From positions 186,001-250,000 of the forward strand of contig JAWRVZ010000327.1 of the NCBI GenBank assembly GCA_037043235.1: a stretch of 64,000 nucleotides of DNA, written 5' to 3'. The position numbers were made by a program, and so were the translations under genes. Of this stretch, positions 45,801-58,303 are shown piece after piece. The stretch's first letter is position 1, and every line of letters begins with the position of its first letter. The stretch is from Rhodeus uyekii. Its lineage: Eukaryota; Chordata; Actinopteri; Cypriniformes; Acheilognathidae. Below the pieces are notes generated by a model. That model ran no database searches and was not told the DNA's origin. It saw only the letters and a program-made list of their open reading frames with translations.

Positions 45801-48800
45801 TGCAGCAAATTAGTTCTATGCACAAAGTAAGAACTGCAATGCAACAAACTAGTTCGTGCTACTTGCCAATGCACAACTTATTATTTAGCTCAACCGATGC
45901 AAAGCAATAATGCAATTGCACATGATAATTCTGTGCACAAAATTAGTCAAATTGCTCAATGCAGCAAATTAGTTCTATGCACAAAGTAAGAACTGCAATG
46001 AAACAAGCAACAACAAGAGCTACTTGTCAATGCACAATTTGTTATTTAGCTCAACCGATGCAAAGCAATAATGCAATTGCACATGATAATTCTGACAACA
46101 AAGCAATGCAATGCAGCAAATTAGTTCCATGCACAAAGTAAGAACTGCAATGCAACAAACTAGTTCATGCTATTTCTCAGTGCACTTGTTTTGCTCGAAA
46201 AATGCAAAGCAATAATGCATATGCACATGAGAATTAGTTCTGTGCGCAAAGCACTGCAATACAGCAAATTAGTTCTATGCACAAAGAACAGCAATGCAAC
46301 AAACTAGTTCATGCTACTTGTCTAGCTCAACCAATGCAAAGCAAAAATGCAATTGCACATGATAATTAGTTCTATGCACAAAGCAATGCAATGCATCAAA
46401 ACTATTTCATACTATTTGTCAATGCAAAGCAAAGCATTGCAATGCAAGGCAGTGCATCATACTGCACATGAGAATGAATTCTGTGCAAAAAGCAATGCAA
46501 TGCAGCAAATTAGTTCTATGCACAAAGTAAGAACTGCAATGCAACAAATTAGTTCATGCTACTTGTCAATGCACAACTTATTGTTTAGCTCAACTGATGC
46601 AAAGCAATAATGCAATTGCACATGTGAATTAGTTCTGTGCACAAAAGCACTGCAATGCAGCAAATTAGTTCAATGCACAAAGTAAGAACTGCAATGCAAC
46701 AAGCAACAACAAGAGCTACTTGTCAATGCACAATTTATTATTTAGCTCAACCGATGCAAAGCAATAATGCAATTGCACATGATAATTCTGACAACAAAGC
46801 AATGCAATGCAGCAAATTAGTTCCATGCAAAAAGTAAGAACTGCAATGCAACAAACTAGTTCATGCTATTTCTCAGTGCACTTGTTTTGCTCGAAAAATG
46901 CAAAGCAATAATGCATATGCACATGAGAATTAGTTCTGTGCGCAAAGCACTGCAATACAGCAAATTAGTTCTATGCACAAAGAACTGCAATGCAACAAAC
47001 TAGTTCATGCTACTTGTCTAGCTCAACCAATGCAAAGCAAAAATGCAATTGCACATGATAATTAGTTCTATGCACAAAGCAATGCAATGCATCAAAACTA
47101 TTTCATACTATTTGTCAATGCAAAGCAAAGCATTGCAATGCAAAGCAGTGCATCATACTGCACATGAGAATGAATTCTGTGCAAAAAGCAATGCAATGCA
47201 GCAAATTAGTTCTATGCACAAAGTAAGAACTGCAATGCAACAAATTAGTTCATGCTACTTGTCAATGCACAACTTATTGTTTAGTTCAACTGATGCAAAG
47301 CAATAATGCAATTGCACATGTGAATTAGTTCTGTGCACAAAAGCACTGCAATGCAGCAAATTAGTTCAATGCACAAAGTAAGAACTGCAATGCAACAAGC
47401 AACAACAAGAGCTACTTGTCAATGCACAATTTATTGTTTAGCTCAACCAATGCAAAGCAAAAATGCAATTGCACATGAGAATTAGTTCTGTGCACAAAGC
47501 ACTGCAATGCAGCAAATTAGTTATATGCACAAAGTAAGAACTGCAATGCAACAAACTAGTTCGTACTACTTGCCAATGCACAACTTATTATTTAGCTCAA
47601 CCGATGCAAAGCAATAATGCAATTGCACATGATAATTCTGTGCACAAAGCAATGCAATGCAGCAAATTAGTTCCATGCACAAAGTAAGAACTGCAATGCA
47701 ACAAACTAGTTCATGCTATTTCTCAGTGCACTTGTTTTGCTCGAAAAATGCAAAGCAATAAAGCATATGCACATGAGAATTAGTTCTGTGCGCAAAGCAC
47801 TGCAATACAGCAAATTAGTTCTTGGCACAAAGAACTGCAATGCAACAAACTAGATCATGCTACTTGTCTAGCTCAACCAATTCAAAGCAAAAATGCAATT
47901 GCACATGATAATTAGTTCTACGCACAAAGCAATGCAATGCATCAAAACTATTTCATACTATTTGTCAATGCAAAGCAAAGCATTGCAATGCAAAGCAGTG
48001 CATCATACTGCACATGAGAATGAATTCTGTGCAAAAAGCAATGCAATGCAGCAAATTAGTTCTATGCACAAAGTAAGAACTGCAATGCAACAAATTAGTT
48101 CATGCTACTTGTCAATGCACAACTTATTGTTTAGCTCAACTGATGCAAAGCAATAATGCAATTGCACATGTGAATTAGTTCTGTGCACAAAAGCACTGCA
48201 ATGCAGCAAATTAGTTCAATGCACAAAGTAAGAACTGCAATGCAACAAGCAACAACAAGAGCTACTTGTCAATGCACAATTTATTGTTTAGCTCAACCAA
48301 TGCAAAGCAAAAATGCAATTGCACATGAGAATTAGTTCTGTGCACAAAGCACTGCAATGCAGCAAATTAGTTCTATGCACAAAGTAAGAACTGCAATGCA
48401 ACAAACTAGTTCGTGCTACTTGCCAATGCACAACTTATTATTTAGCTCAACCGATGCAAAGCAATAATGCAATTGCACATGATAATTCTGTGCACAAAGG
48501 AATGCAATGCAGCAAATTAGTTCCATGCACAAAGTAAGAACTGCAATGCAACAAACTAGTTCATGCTATTTCTCAGTGCACTTGTTTTGCTCGAAAAATG
48601 CAAAGCTATAATGCATATGCACATGAGAATTAGTTCTGTGCACAAAGCACTGCAATACAGCAAATTAGTTCTATGCACAAAGACCTGCAATGCAACAAAC
48701 TTGTTCATGCTACTTGTCTAGCTCAACCAATGCAAAGCAAAAATGCAATTGCACATGATAATTAGTTTTATGCACAAAGCAATGCAATGCATCAAAACTA

Positions 48801-51800
48801 TTTCACACTATTTGTCAATGCAAAGCAAAGCATTGCAATGCAAAGCAGTGCATCATTTTGAACATTAGAATTAGTTCTGTGCACAAAGCACTGCAATGCA
48901 GCAAATTAGTTCTATGCACAAAGCAATGCAACAAACTAGTTCATGCTACTTGTCAATGCACAACTTATTGTTTAGCTCAACCGATGCAAAGCAATAATAT
49001 AATTGCACATGAGAATTAGTTCTGTGCACAAAGCAATGCAATTCATCAAATTAGTTCTATGCACAAAGTGTCACGGTTCGCAGATTCATTGTCTCCTATT
49101 ACTGCCTGTGTATGCATGCGTGGTGAATGTGGGAGGCGTGGTTACTGATCACTGCCGCCATCACTCATCATCACACACCTGATCCCTATCTCCTTGTGCC
49201 TACTTAGTGCCCTCTCACCACTCCCTTGTTGTCGAGTCGTTGTCTTCCATGTTCCACGCCGACCGTTCCACCGTTCCACCGTTCCACCGTTCCACCGTTC
49301 CACCGTTCCACCGTTCCACCGTTCCACTGTTCCAGCGTCTCATCCTCTGTGTCAGCGTCTTCCGGTGTTCCGTGTCAGTGTCAGCGTCATCGTCATCGTC
49401 CTCGTCTCTGTCAGCGTGTTCCGGTCTGCTGTTCCGTGTCCACTCTCCACGCTTCGCACCTTTGGACTACACTGCACTGCACCATCTGTCACCTGCCCAT
49501 TGAGTCCCTGCGCCGCCTGCTTCTGGACATTGTTCTCACTATTCATTCCATCAATAAACCAACATTTGCTTATGAATCCTGTGACTCTTGCTTACTGACA
49601 CAAAGAACTGCAATGCAACTAACTAGTTCATGCTATTTGTCAGTGCACAACTGATTGTTTTGCTCGAACAATGCAAAGGAATAATGCATGTGCACATGAG
49701 AATTAGTTCTGTGCACAAAGCACTGCAATGCAGCAAATTAGTTCTATGCACAAAGCAATGCAACAAACTAGTTCATGCTACTTGTCAATGCACAACTTAT
49801 TGTTTAGCTCAACCAATGCAAAGCAAAAGTGCAATTGCACATGATAATTAGTTCTATGCACAAAGCAATGCAATGCATAAAAACTATTTCATACTATTTG
49901 TCAATGCAAAGTGAAGCATTGCAATGCAAAGCAGTCCATCATATTGCACACGAGAATGAGCTCTGCGCACAAAGCAATGCAATGCAGCAAATTAGTTCTA
50001 TGCACAAAGTAAGAACTGCAATGCAACAAACTAGTTCATGCTACTTGTCAATGCACAACTTATTGTTTAGCTCAACCGATGCAAAGCAATAATGCAATTG
50101 CACATGATAATTAGTTCTATGCACAAAACAATGCAATGCATCAAAACGATTTCATACTATTTGTCAATGCAAAGCAAAGCATTGCAATGCAAAACAGTGC
50201 ATCATACTGCACATGAGAATGAATTCTGTGCAAAAAGCAATGCAATGCAGCAAATTAGTTCTATGCACAAAGAACTGCAATGCAACAAATTAATTCATGC
50301 TACTTGTCAATGCACAACTTATTGTTTAGCTCAACTGATGCAAAGCAAAAAATGCAATTGCACATGTGAATTAGTTCTGTGCACAAAACCACTGCAATGC
50401 AGCAAATTAGTTCTATGCACAAAGTAAAAACTGCAATGCAACAAGCAACAACAAGAGCTACTTGTCAATGCACAATTTATTGTCTAGCTCAACCAATGCA
50501 ATGCAAAAATGCAATTGCACATGATAATTAGTTTTATGCACAAAGCAATGCAATGCATCAAAACTATTTCACACTATTTGTCAATGCAAAGCAAAGCATT
50601 GCAATGCAAAGCAGTGCATCATTTTGAACATGAGAATTAGTTCTGTGCACAAAGCACTGCAATGCAGCAAATTAGTTCTATGCACAAAGCAATGCAACAA
50701 ACTAGTTCATGCTACTTGTCAATGCACAACTTATTGTTTAGCTCAACCGATGCAAAGCAATAATATAATTGCACATGAGAATTAATTCTGTGCACAAAGC
50801 AATGCAGCAAATTAGTTCCATGCACAAAGTAAGAACTGCAATGCAACAAACTAGTTCATGCTATTTGTCAGTGCACAACTGATTGTTTTGCTCGAACAAT
50901 GCAAAGGAATAATGCATGTGCACATGAGAATTAGTTCTGTGCACAAAGCACTGCAATGCAGCAAATTAGTTCTATGCACAAAGTAAGAACTGCAATGCAA
51001 CAAGCAACAACAAGAGATACTTGTCAATGCACAATTTATTGTTTAGCTCAACCAATGCAAAGCAAAAATGCAATTGCACATGAAAATTAGTTCTGTGCAC
51101 AAAGCACTGCAATGCAGCAAATTAGTTCTATGCACAAAGCAATGCAACAAACTAGTTCATGCTACTTGTCAATGCACAACTTATTGTTTTTAGCTCAACC
51201 GATGCAAAGCAATAATATAATTGCACATGAGAATGAGTTCTGCGCATAAAGCAATGCAATGCAGCAAATTAGTTCATGCTACTTGTCAATGCACATCTTA
51301 TTGTTTTTAGCTCAACCGATGCAAAGCAATAATATAATTGCACATGAGAATCAGTTCTGTGCACAAAACAATGCAATTCAGCAAATTAGTTCTATGCACA
51401 AAGTAAGAACTGCAATGCAACAAAATAGTTCATGCTATTTGTCAGTGCACAACTGATTGCTTTGCTCGAACAAAGGAATAATGCATGTGCACATGAGAAT
51501 TAGTTCTGTGCACAAAGCACTGCAATGCAGCAAATTAGTTCTATGCACAAAGCAATGCAACAAACTAGTTCATGCTACTTGTCAATGCACAACTTATTGT
51601 TTAGCTCAACCGAAGCAAAGCAATAATGCAATTGCACATGATAATTAGTTCTATGCACAAAGTAAGAACTGCAATGCAACAAATTAGTTCATGCTACTTG
51701 TCAATGCACAATTTATTGTTTAGCTCAACCGATGCAAAGCAATAATGCAATTGCACATGAGAATTAGTTCTGTGCACAAAGCAATGCAATGCAGCAAATT

Positions 51801-51976
51801 AGTTCTATGCACAAAGTAAGAACTGCAATGCAACAAACTAGTTCATGCTATTTGTCAGTGAACAACTGATTGTTTTGCTCGAACAATGCAAAGCAATAAT
51901 GCATATGCACATGAGAATTAGTTCTGTGCATAAAAAATGCATCAAAACTATTTCATACTATTTGCCAATGCAAAGC
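42826..51976 (+). repeat. Satellite array with higher-order repeats
   Basis: Built from ~100-160-bp variants of a unit containing GCAATGCAATGCAGCAAATT, AGTTCTATGCACAAAG, AACTGCAATGCAACAAACTA and TTGTTTAGCTCAACC. Higher-order units recur: TTTGCTCGAAAAATGCAAAG at about 44700, 45287, 46189, 46883, 47737 and 48584, giving spacings of about 586, 902, 694, 854 and 847. The 47043 and 47893 units are nearly identical over 850 bp. Open frames through the array repeat with it and are not genes. Confidence 0.95.
49069..49600 (+). mobile_element. Solo LTR, 532 bp, with 5-bp target duplication
   Basis: Begins TGTCACGG, ends TTACTGACA (TG...CA with TGTCA/TGACA ends), flanked by CAAAG at 49064-49068 and 49601-49605, and interrupts the satellite unit cleanly. 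An AATAAA polyadenylation signal lies at ~49552 and an 8-bp minisatellite (CCGTTCCA) at 49263-49330. No internal coding region, so it is a solo LTR left by recombination. The orientation is set by the polyadenylation signal. Confidence 0.85.
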
Positions 51977-52564
51977 CAGACTGGCTGTGCGTGTGTGCGT
52001 GCGTGTACTGTTGTAGAGCCAACTGTTTTGATTAGCACTTGTTGAGGTTGTCTAACTGGTTGCTTCTCAAATACGTGTTACTTGTTAAATGTTGGTATTG
52101 TACTGTGTTTGGTTTGGTACCAGACCGGTGCTTTGTCTTGTCTTTGTTTTTGTGCTTCTTAAGTTCTACCTTTTGGATATTATTTTATCTTGTACGGGAA
52201 CTGTAGGAAGGTGGGTGCCATTTTGTTTTGTAAAATCTTTTCTCATGTTTTGACCTTAGTTAGGGAGTTAGTGTAAATGCTTGTATTTTGTTTCTTTTTC
52301 CTTTGTAGGTTTAGGAAGAGGGTTAACTCTCAGTTAGATCACCTGTTTTGTTTATTGTTTGGCCTTTACCCCCTTCCGAAGAGATTGTTCCTTCTAAGTT
52401 GTATTGTTTTTTTGTGATTAATCTTGAGTTTGTAAATAAATTGCTTCTTTGAGTTGACTCCATGGTGTTTATGTCTGGCAGAGCCAACCTTAAATACGCC
52501 AAACGTTGCCATGTTATGTCCCTGAACCCCTAGACCAAGTGTGGGACGTAACAAATTAAATATA
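51977..52564 (+). mobile_element. Unclassified insertion at right edge of array
   Basis: Satellite sequence stops after GCCAATGCAAAG and resumes near 52550 (TATAATATATGCACATTAAA). The ~575-bp insert has no long frame, has AATAAA at ~52434, shares AGAGCCAAC near both ends (~52014 and ~52480), and ends in GGGACGTAACA. It may be another LTR, but no target duplication could be defined. Confidence 0.5.
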
Positions 52565-55126
52565 ATATATGCACATTAAAATTTGTTCTATACATGAAGT
52601 AAGCAACGCTATGAAACAAACTAGTTCATGTTATTTTAGGGTAATTTTACCTCACTCTAGGTAAACTATTTAGGATAACATTTTTCAACAACATACATTT
52701 TAACTCATGAATTCATTCTCTGCTGTTTACCTTTAACTGGTTTCTGTATTTATTTCAATATGTAATTCATACGCAATGAATGCCAATGCCTGTTGCCAAT
52801 TACACATTTTTAAGTTAGTTCTTTAAGGCTATACAGTGGAATGAAACAGATATTTGCGTGCTATTTCTTCAGTCCAGAGACAAAGGATGCAACGAGAACA
52901 ATTACTCTTTATATTCTTATCTTTTAGCTAAAAAAAAGTTGTATTTTTGAGTGTTTTTCTTCTATTCCTAAAAAACTAAAATCCTTTTATTTGAGGCACA
53001 TAAAAACAAAATGTTGAAGGAAAAAAAAAAGAAAAAAAGAAAAGTATTCAGTATTTTGTTTTATCTATATAAATGAAAGGCAAATTATGGCAACCAACAT
53101 TAGTTTTGTCAGCGTAATTAATGTATTAATTGTAATATTAGCATAAATGTGCTCCCATTTATAATTAAAAAAGCAAGACTTTATGTAAAAGACTTTAAAG
53201 GACTACATTTATGCAAGATGCATTTACTGGAACAATTTTAACATGAAAATAACAACATTTACAATCTACAGCCACTAGATGTCAGCTAAGGATTACACAA
53301 CGAGTCTTTTTCCAATGATCCAATTTTAAGTCAGTTCTTTAAGGCTATACACTGGAATGAAACGAAATGAATGAAATGATATTTGAATGCTATTTCTTCA
53401 GTCCAAAAACAAGGATGCAACGAGAACTCTTATTCTTTAGTGCACAAGTGAAGAAATTAGTTCTTGTAAACAGTTAATTGAAATAGAGTATTATGAAACA
53501 GAACTGTTTACTAATTATTGGGTCTTTCAGCCTAGAAATGTGGTCTGTAACTGTTATTTTAATTGTCACACCCTTAGCAGCCATTTAGATTACATTACCC
53601 TAGCAACTGTATAAGGGTAACACATTTTTAACGACATGAATTTTGTCTCATGAATTGATTGTCTGCTGTTTACCTTTAACTGGTTTAGATTTAGATATGT
53701 CATTCACAGACATATATCATATATCATCTTGTAGCTTTTCCTCCAAAAAAAAGTATTCGATATTTTATCGTATAGATATTTTAATCATTTGTCATTTGAA
53801 AGGCAAATTATGGAAACCAAAATTAGTTTTGTCTGTAGGTGGGTCCTCTGTTCCAACTATATTATTATTGTTAAAGTAAAAGCTATTCGAAAACGGTTAA
53901 TTACAAAGTGTATGAGGCAGGCGTAAAAGAGCTTCTCTTTAACATTTTGTTCCTTACTGATGATTGACAAGAATATGACATGTACATTTGGCAGATGCTT
54001 TCATGCAAGGTGACTAATATTGTACTAAATGAGCACACTGTTCTTGCTTTCCCTGGGATCGAGCCCAATTAGTTTGCAAGTGTATTAGCTGGTTCAGCAG
54101 AGGTCCATAGAGGAAAATGTGATCCAAATGCATAAATATAACATACTTCTGAATTTCTCTATAAGAGGAGGAAAACGCAAGTGGATTCATTGAATGAATG
54201 AATGAATGAAGAATAAAATGTCTACTGACCTGCTATTTGGCAGACCTAAAAGCCACCTAAACTGCGTGCAGTGAAGACATTATGGGATGTCTTGTTTAGC
54301 CTGGAACCGAAACCGCTACCTTGCCGATGAAAGCACTGATGCCCTACCGACTGAGCTACTGGACAGCTGCTGTGTTGCACTCGGCAAAACATCTACTACT
54401 TCTGACATTTGTGGAAAGTATGTGCTTGCGTGACATAAAGCAAGGTATGGTAACGTAAATTAACTGAGTGAAAGGCCTCGAATGCCGGAATGGGTTCACT
54501 TCAAAGAGCTGAAAAAAACGGAAGACTTCAAAAGCCTTGACTTCAAAGACTGAACTGTTGTTTATTGCAACGTTGTGCCGTCAACCAATCACAGGCGTTT
54601 ATGTTGAGCTGCCGAATGCACATAGACGTGCTGATTGGCTGTTGACTACTTGAACTTTATCGGAAACACGACTGGTACACGCAAATTGTATTCTGCGCAC
54701 GCGCGATTCTATGACCACTTCCTCTTAATTACGACAGCTTCGTACCTGCACGATTTGTACTGTGCATCTGCGCGCTTTATAGTGACGTCATTTGGTGGTG
54801 AGGGACTATATGGATTTATATACGTGTTATGATGGAATGCAAGAATTTCTTTCAAAGGGAAAAATTCCTGACAACTTTACACAGCGTCGGAAGATGACAC
54901 GGGCGTTCATTGGGCGTTCACCGCATTATTAATTCATTACGTTCATGTCTAGAGTTCGGGACTAAACGTAAAAGACATTGAGGACCACGCTTCCAAAAAG
55001 GAAGAAGCACAGTGAAACATTTAGTAAAGTTTATCAATACTACTGGTAAGTGTAGTGTTTCAATGCATTTTATCATACAATGTTTGCTCAGAGAAATGTA
55101 CTTTGATGCCAAAGCTTAGATTTTCC
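52565..55126 (-). repeat. Right arm of inverted repeat 2
   Basis: Reverse complement of 39557-42825 without the hAT insertion. It carries an extra ~160-bp module at ~52760-52925 that duplicates 53290-53450. Includes the mirrored SINE sequences (53975-54364). Confidence 0.9.
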
Positions 55127-55480
55127 AGTGTATGATGGTTCTTAGAAAGATGTCTCTTGCAAGACAGCTCTTTAATTCAGTGTTTCAGTTCACAGTACAA
55201 GCTGCTCCACACAAACTCCCATCACGAATGTGCTGAATGTGATTTCAGAACAGCTAAATGGCGTTGTTAAATGGCTCAGCTTTTCTGAAATCAGTGTAAA
55301 TGATGTTTATGTTTCACAGGGCTTATTGTTTTCATTAAATGGTTACTACATATGCAGCTACACACTGATGCATCATTATTTAGTGTTCACTTATTACTTT
55401 ATACAATTGTAATACAATACAGCACATTTGTGGATAGAGATAATGCCAATGATAAAATAAATAATATACAAAAATGTTCT
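55127..55480. other. No gene recognised
   Basis: AT-rich sequence between the right edge of the inverted repeat and a perfect hairpin. Short frames only. Confidence 0.4.
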
Positions 55481-55550
55481 CTTTCAAATCTTCAGACCTT
55501 TGTGCCTCAAGCTATTAAGCTTGAGGCACAAAGGTCTGAAGATTTGAAAG
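55481..55550. repeat. Perfect 33-bp inverted repeat with ATTA loop
   Basis: 55481-55513 (CTTTCAAATCTTCAGACC...) is the exact reverse complement of 55518-55550, with a four-base loop ATTA. It sits just 5' of the L2 sequence. Confidence 0.97.
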
Positions 55551-56225
55551 TGAAATATTTTTCTACCACATATGCTGGTATCCATGCTCTGTCGTTTCAT
55601 CCTGTCTTCCTTCTCCCAAACAGTTCTCATCTCTGGATGTGAATACTGCAACAGACACTTTATTTTCCACTCTAACGTCTTGTCTAGACCATTTCTGTCC
55701 GCTCTCTTCCAGGTCACCGTGTGCTACTCCCTCTAACCCCTGGCTAACGGATGCTCTTCGTGAACCAAGTTAAGGGCAACTTAGAGAGAATGGCACAAAT
55801 CAAAGGACCCGTCTGGCCTGAGTTTGTATAAATCTCTGCTCTCTACCTTTTCTACTGATGTCCATACCTGCAAATATTTGCATTTCCTCACCAAGATTAA
55901 AAGTGCTTCTAACATGCATGCACTTTTCAAAACATTCAGCTCTCTTCTGTTTCCCCCTCCACCCTCTACCTCTTTAACTGCCAATGGTTTTGCCCATTTC
56001 TTTATTAACAAAACTGCAACTATCAGCAGTCAGTTCTCAGCTCTACACACACGTGAAAATAGATTGACCTCTGATGTAACCACAAACCTTTTTTCAACCA
56101 CCTCTGCACTCACAGAGGTAGATGTATCTAAACTTCACATCACCCGTTGATAATTACAGACATGGCTCTCTCCTACCATTCATATCAAAAACTCTTGAAC
56201 GTGTTATTTTTAACCAGGTGTCTTC

Positions 56226-56896
56226 TTGTCCTCTCTCAGAATGGCCAGTTGGACATCAACCAGTCTGGTTGATCAACCAGTCTTCAAGAAGGTTAAGGTG
56301 ACTTCAACCAGTCTGGCTTCAACCGAGACTGCATTACTATCCGTTGCTGAAGCTCTAAGGAGTGCAAAAGCTGATTCAAAATTTTCAGTTCTCATTCTTT
56401 TAGATCTATCTGCTGCCACTGACACTGTTAATCATCATATCCTTCTGTCTACCCTCTCGTCACTAGGCATCCTCTTCAGTGGTTTGAATCCTATCTCACG
56501 GATGGGTCCTTCAGGGTTGCATGGTGCGGGGAGGTCTCCAAAGAATGTCAACTGGTCACCGGTGCTCTTGGACCACTTCTCTTCTCCACGTACACCACAT
56601 CAGTGGGTCCCATCATAGAGGCACACGGCTTCTCCTATCACCGCTACGCCAATGATACACAGTTATTCCTGGCTGCGAGAATCACAAGCTGGCTAGCGGC
56701 CACATCGGCATGGATGAAAGAGCATCATCTGCAATTCAACCTGGCAAAGATGGAGCTTTTAGTCTTTCCCGTCGATCCAACACTGCAGTATGATTTCACC
56801 GTCCAGATCGGCACCACCACGATTACCCCTTCAAGGTCTGCCAGAACTCTTGGAGTGAACTCACAGCTTGTCTGTTCTTCAACCAACCCAAAATAA
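56226..56896 (+). pseudogene. L2 reverse transcriptase remnant
   Basis: STETALLSVAEALRSAKADS and LILLDLSAATDTVNHHILLS identify the L2 reverse transcriptase. The FD of the first catalytic motif has become TD. A frameshift then moves the middle (yielding ISRMGPSG...), and the last part (56603-56896) resumes with GFSYHRYANDTQLF, where the catalytic YADD reads YAND. Both changes and the frameshift make it inactive. The close relative at 28426-29193 retains intact motifs. Confidence 0.85.
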
Positions 56897-57207
56897 CTCG
56901 TCACACCACTCCTCATTTCACTACACCTGCAGCACGCATCAAATTCAAAGCACTGACTCGTGCATACAGAACTTACACAAGCTTCATACTTCCACTCAAT
57001 GTTACAAATCTACACACCTACCGAAACCTTTGATCTATCAATGAGCGACAACTCAACACAGAGAGGCAAAAAATCACTCTCTAGAGCATTTTTATTCACC
57101 GCTCCTTGCTGGTGGAACAATCTCCCTGCCCTCATCCAGAATGCAGATTCCTTGTCAAGGTGTAAAAGACTACTGAAAACACATCTCTTCCATGAGCACC
57201 TAACATG

Positions 57208-58303
57208 CAGGGTTGGGGAGTAACGAAATACATGTAACGGCGTTACGTATTTAAAATACAAAATTTGAGTAACTGTATTTCGTTACAGTTACATTTTAAA
57301 TTGATGGTAATCAGATTACAGTTACATTCAAAAAGTATTTTAGATTACCAAAGTGATTGCTTTGAATTTTAGTGTCATTTATTTATTAATATTGACGTAA
57401 GCTGTCTTGACTCTTTAAAAATAAAAAGCGCGCGCAGCCTGTTCAGTTAGCAAGCTGGAGAGTGTAGATTGCATAAAAACGGACGGGAAAACAGCACGTA
57501 ATGCATTTGTTTCGTGGAAATTCAAAGACAATTTTACTTATAAACAAGAAAAAGGACGTAACATCACAGTGCGATGCAAGTGCGATGACATAACAATTTT
57601 GTTTGTTTTATAGTTAACTACAACAGAATAAACTGAAATTAAATGTTTAAATTAATTTAAAGAATTATTGTAAATGAGCAATTCAAGGTACAGCACTTTG
57701 CGACACATGACGTCAAGAAACGTCAAAAAATTAAACGCAATAATGGAGAAATCAAGGCAGTGGCACACAGACAAGAGTGCCACTTTTTTCAAGTTGGAGA
57801 GTAAACATTTCATTGAATGTAATGCTTTAATTTCTTTGTAGTGTTTTTTTGTCTACTACAAATTCAAGCTCCTGTTTACTGAAATTTGAAAAATGGTATG
57901 AATTATAAGCACTTTGAGTATGTTTTTGTTGTATTAAAATGACACTTGTTGGTTTTATTGCAGCTAATTAATATTTAATTTATTTTGATACATTTTGGTA
58001 CATTCAAGCACTTTGATTGCACAAAGATTGCCCTCATTGTTTTAGAAGTGCTGTGGAAAACTGATGTTAAAAATAAAATGTAGCAGAAAACCAAATCCTA
58101 TGATGGGTAGAACTAATTTTTATTTACAGGTTGTAAACTTAATACAGGACATCAAGTTAATATGGTCTTTTGTGTTAAGTATTTCAAAGTATTTAATTAC
58201 ATTACTAAACTTGAGTAATGTAACAAAATACGTTACAAATTACTTTTTAAAGCAAGTATTTTGTAATCTGTAGTGAAATACATTTTAAAAGTAACCTACC
58301 CAA
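57208..58303. mobile_element. hAT-like element nested in L2
   Basis: Begins CAGGGTTGGGGAGTAAC and ends near GTAACCTACCCAAC, an imperfect inverted terminus. Flanks are CTAACATG (57200-57207) and CTCACATG (58304-58311), an 8-bp duplication with one mismatch. Subterminal GTTAC/GTAAC and AAATAC motifs mirror each other. There is no transposase. The exact right boundary is uncertain by a few bases. Confidence 0.7.

Larger units (their letters stand above)
39557..55126. repeat. Giant inverted repeat 2 enclosing a satellite array
   Basis: 39557-42825 is the reverse complement of 52565-55126, with coordinate sum 94683 in the outer part (for example 39571-39765 versus 54918-55112). The arms differ by a 907-bp hAT insertion on the left and a ~160-bp module on the right. 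The arms enclose a ~9.7-kb satellite array. Homology starts sharply at GGAAAATCTAAGC on both sides, while the outer flanks are unrelated. No transposase or other protein was found. Confidence 0.93.

Noticed and set aside
49142..49654. Frames of 60-142 codons around 49200-49650
   Set aside because: They run through the 8-bp minisatellite in the solo LTR, which is open in several frames by composition.
42826..51976. CRISPR-like array
   Set aside because: Repeats and spacers are not distinguishable; it is an ordinary eukaryotic satellite with higher-order units, and the window is clearly vertebrate.
43326..52045. Recurrent 60-110-codon frames in the satellite array
   Set aside because: They repeat with the satellite unit, begin within repeat motifs and show no protein-level conservation beyond DNA identity.
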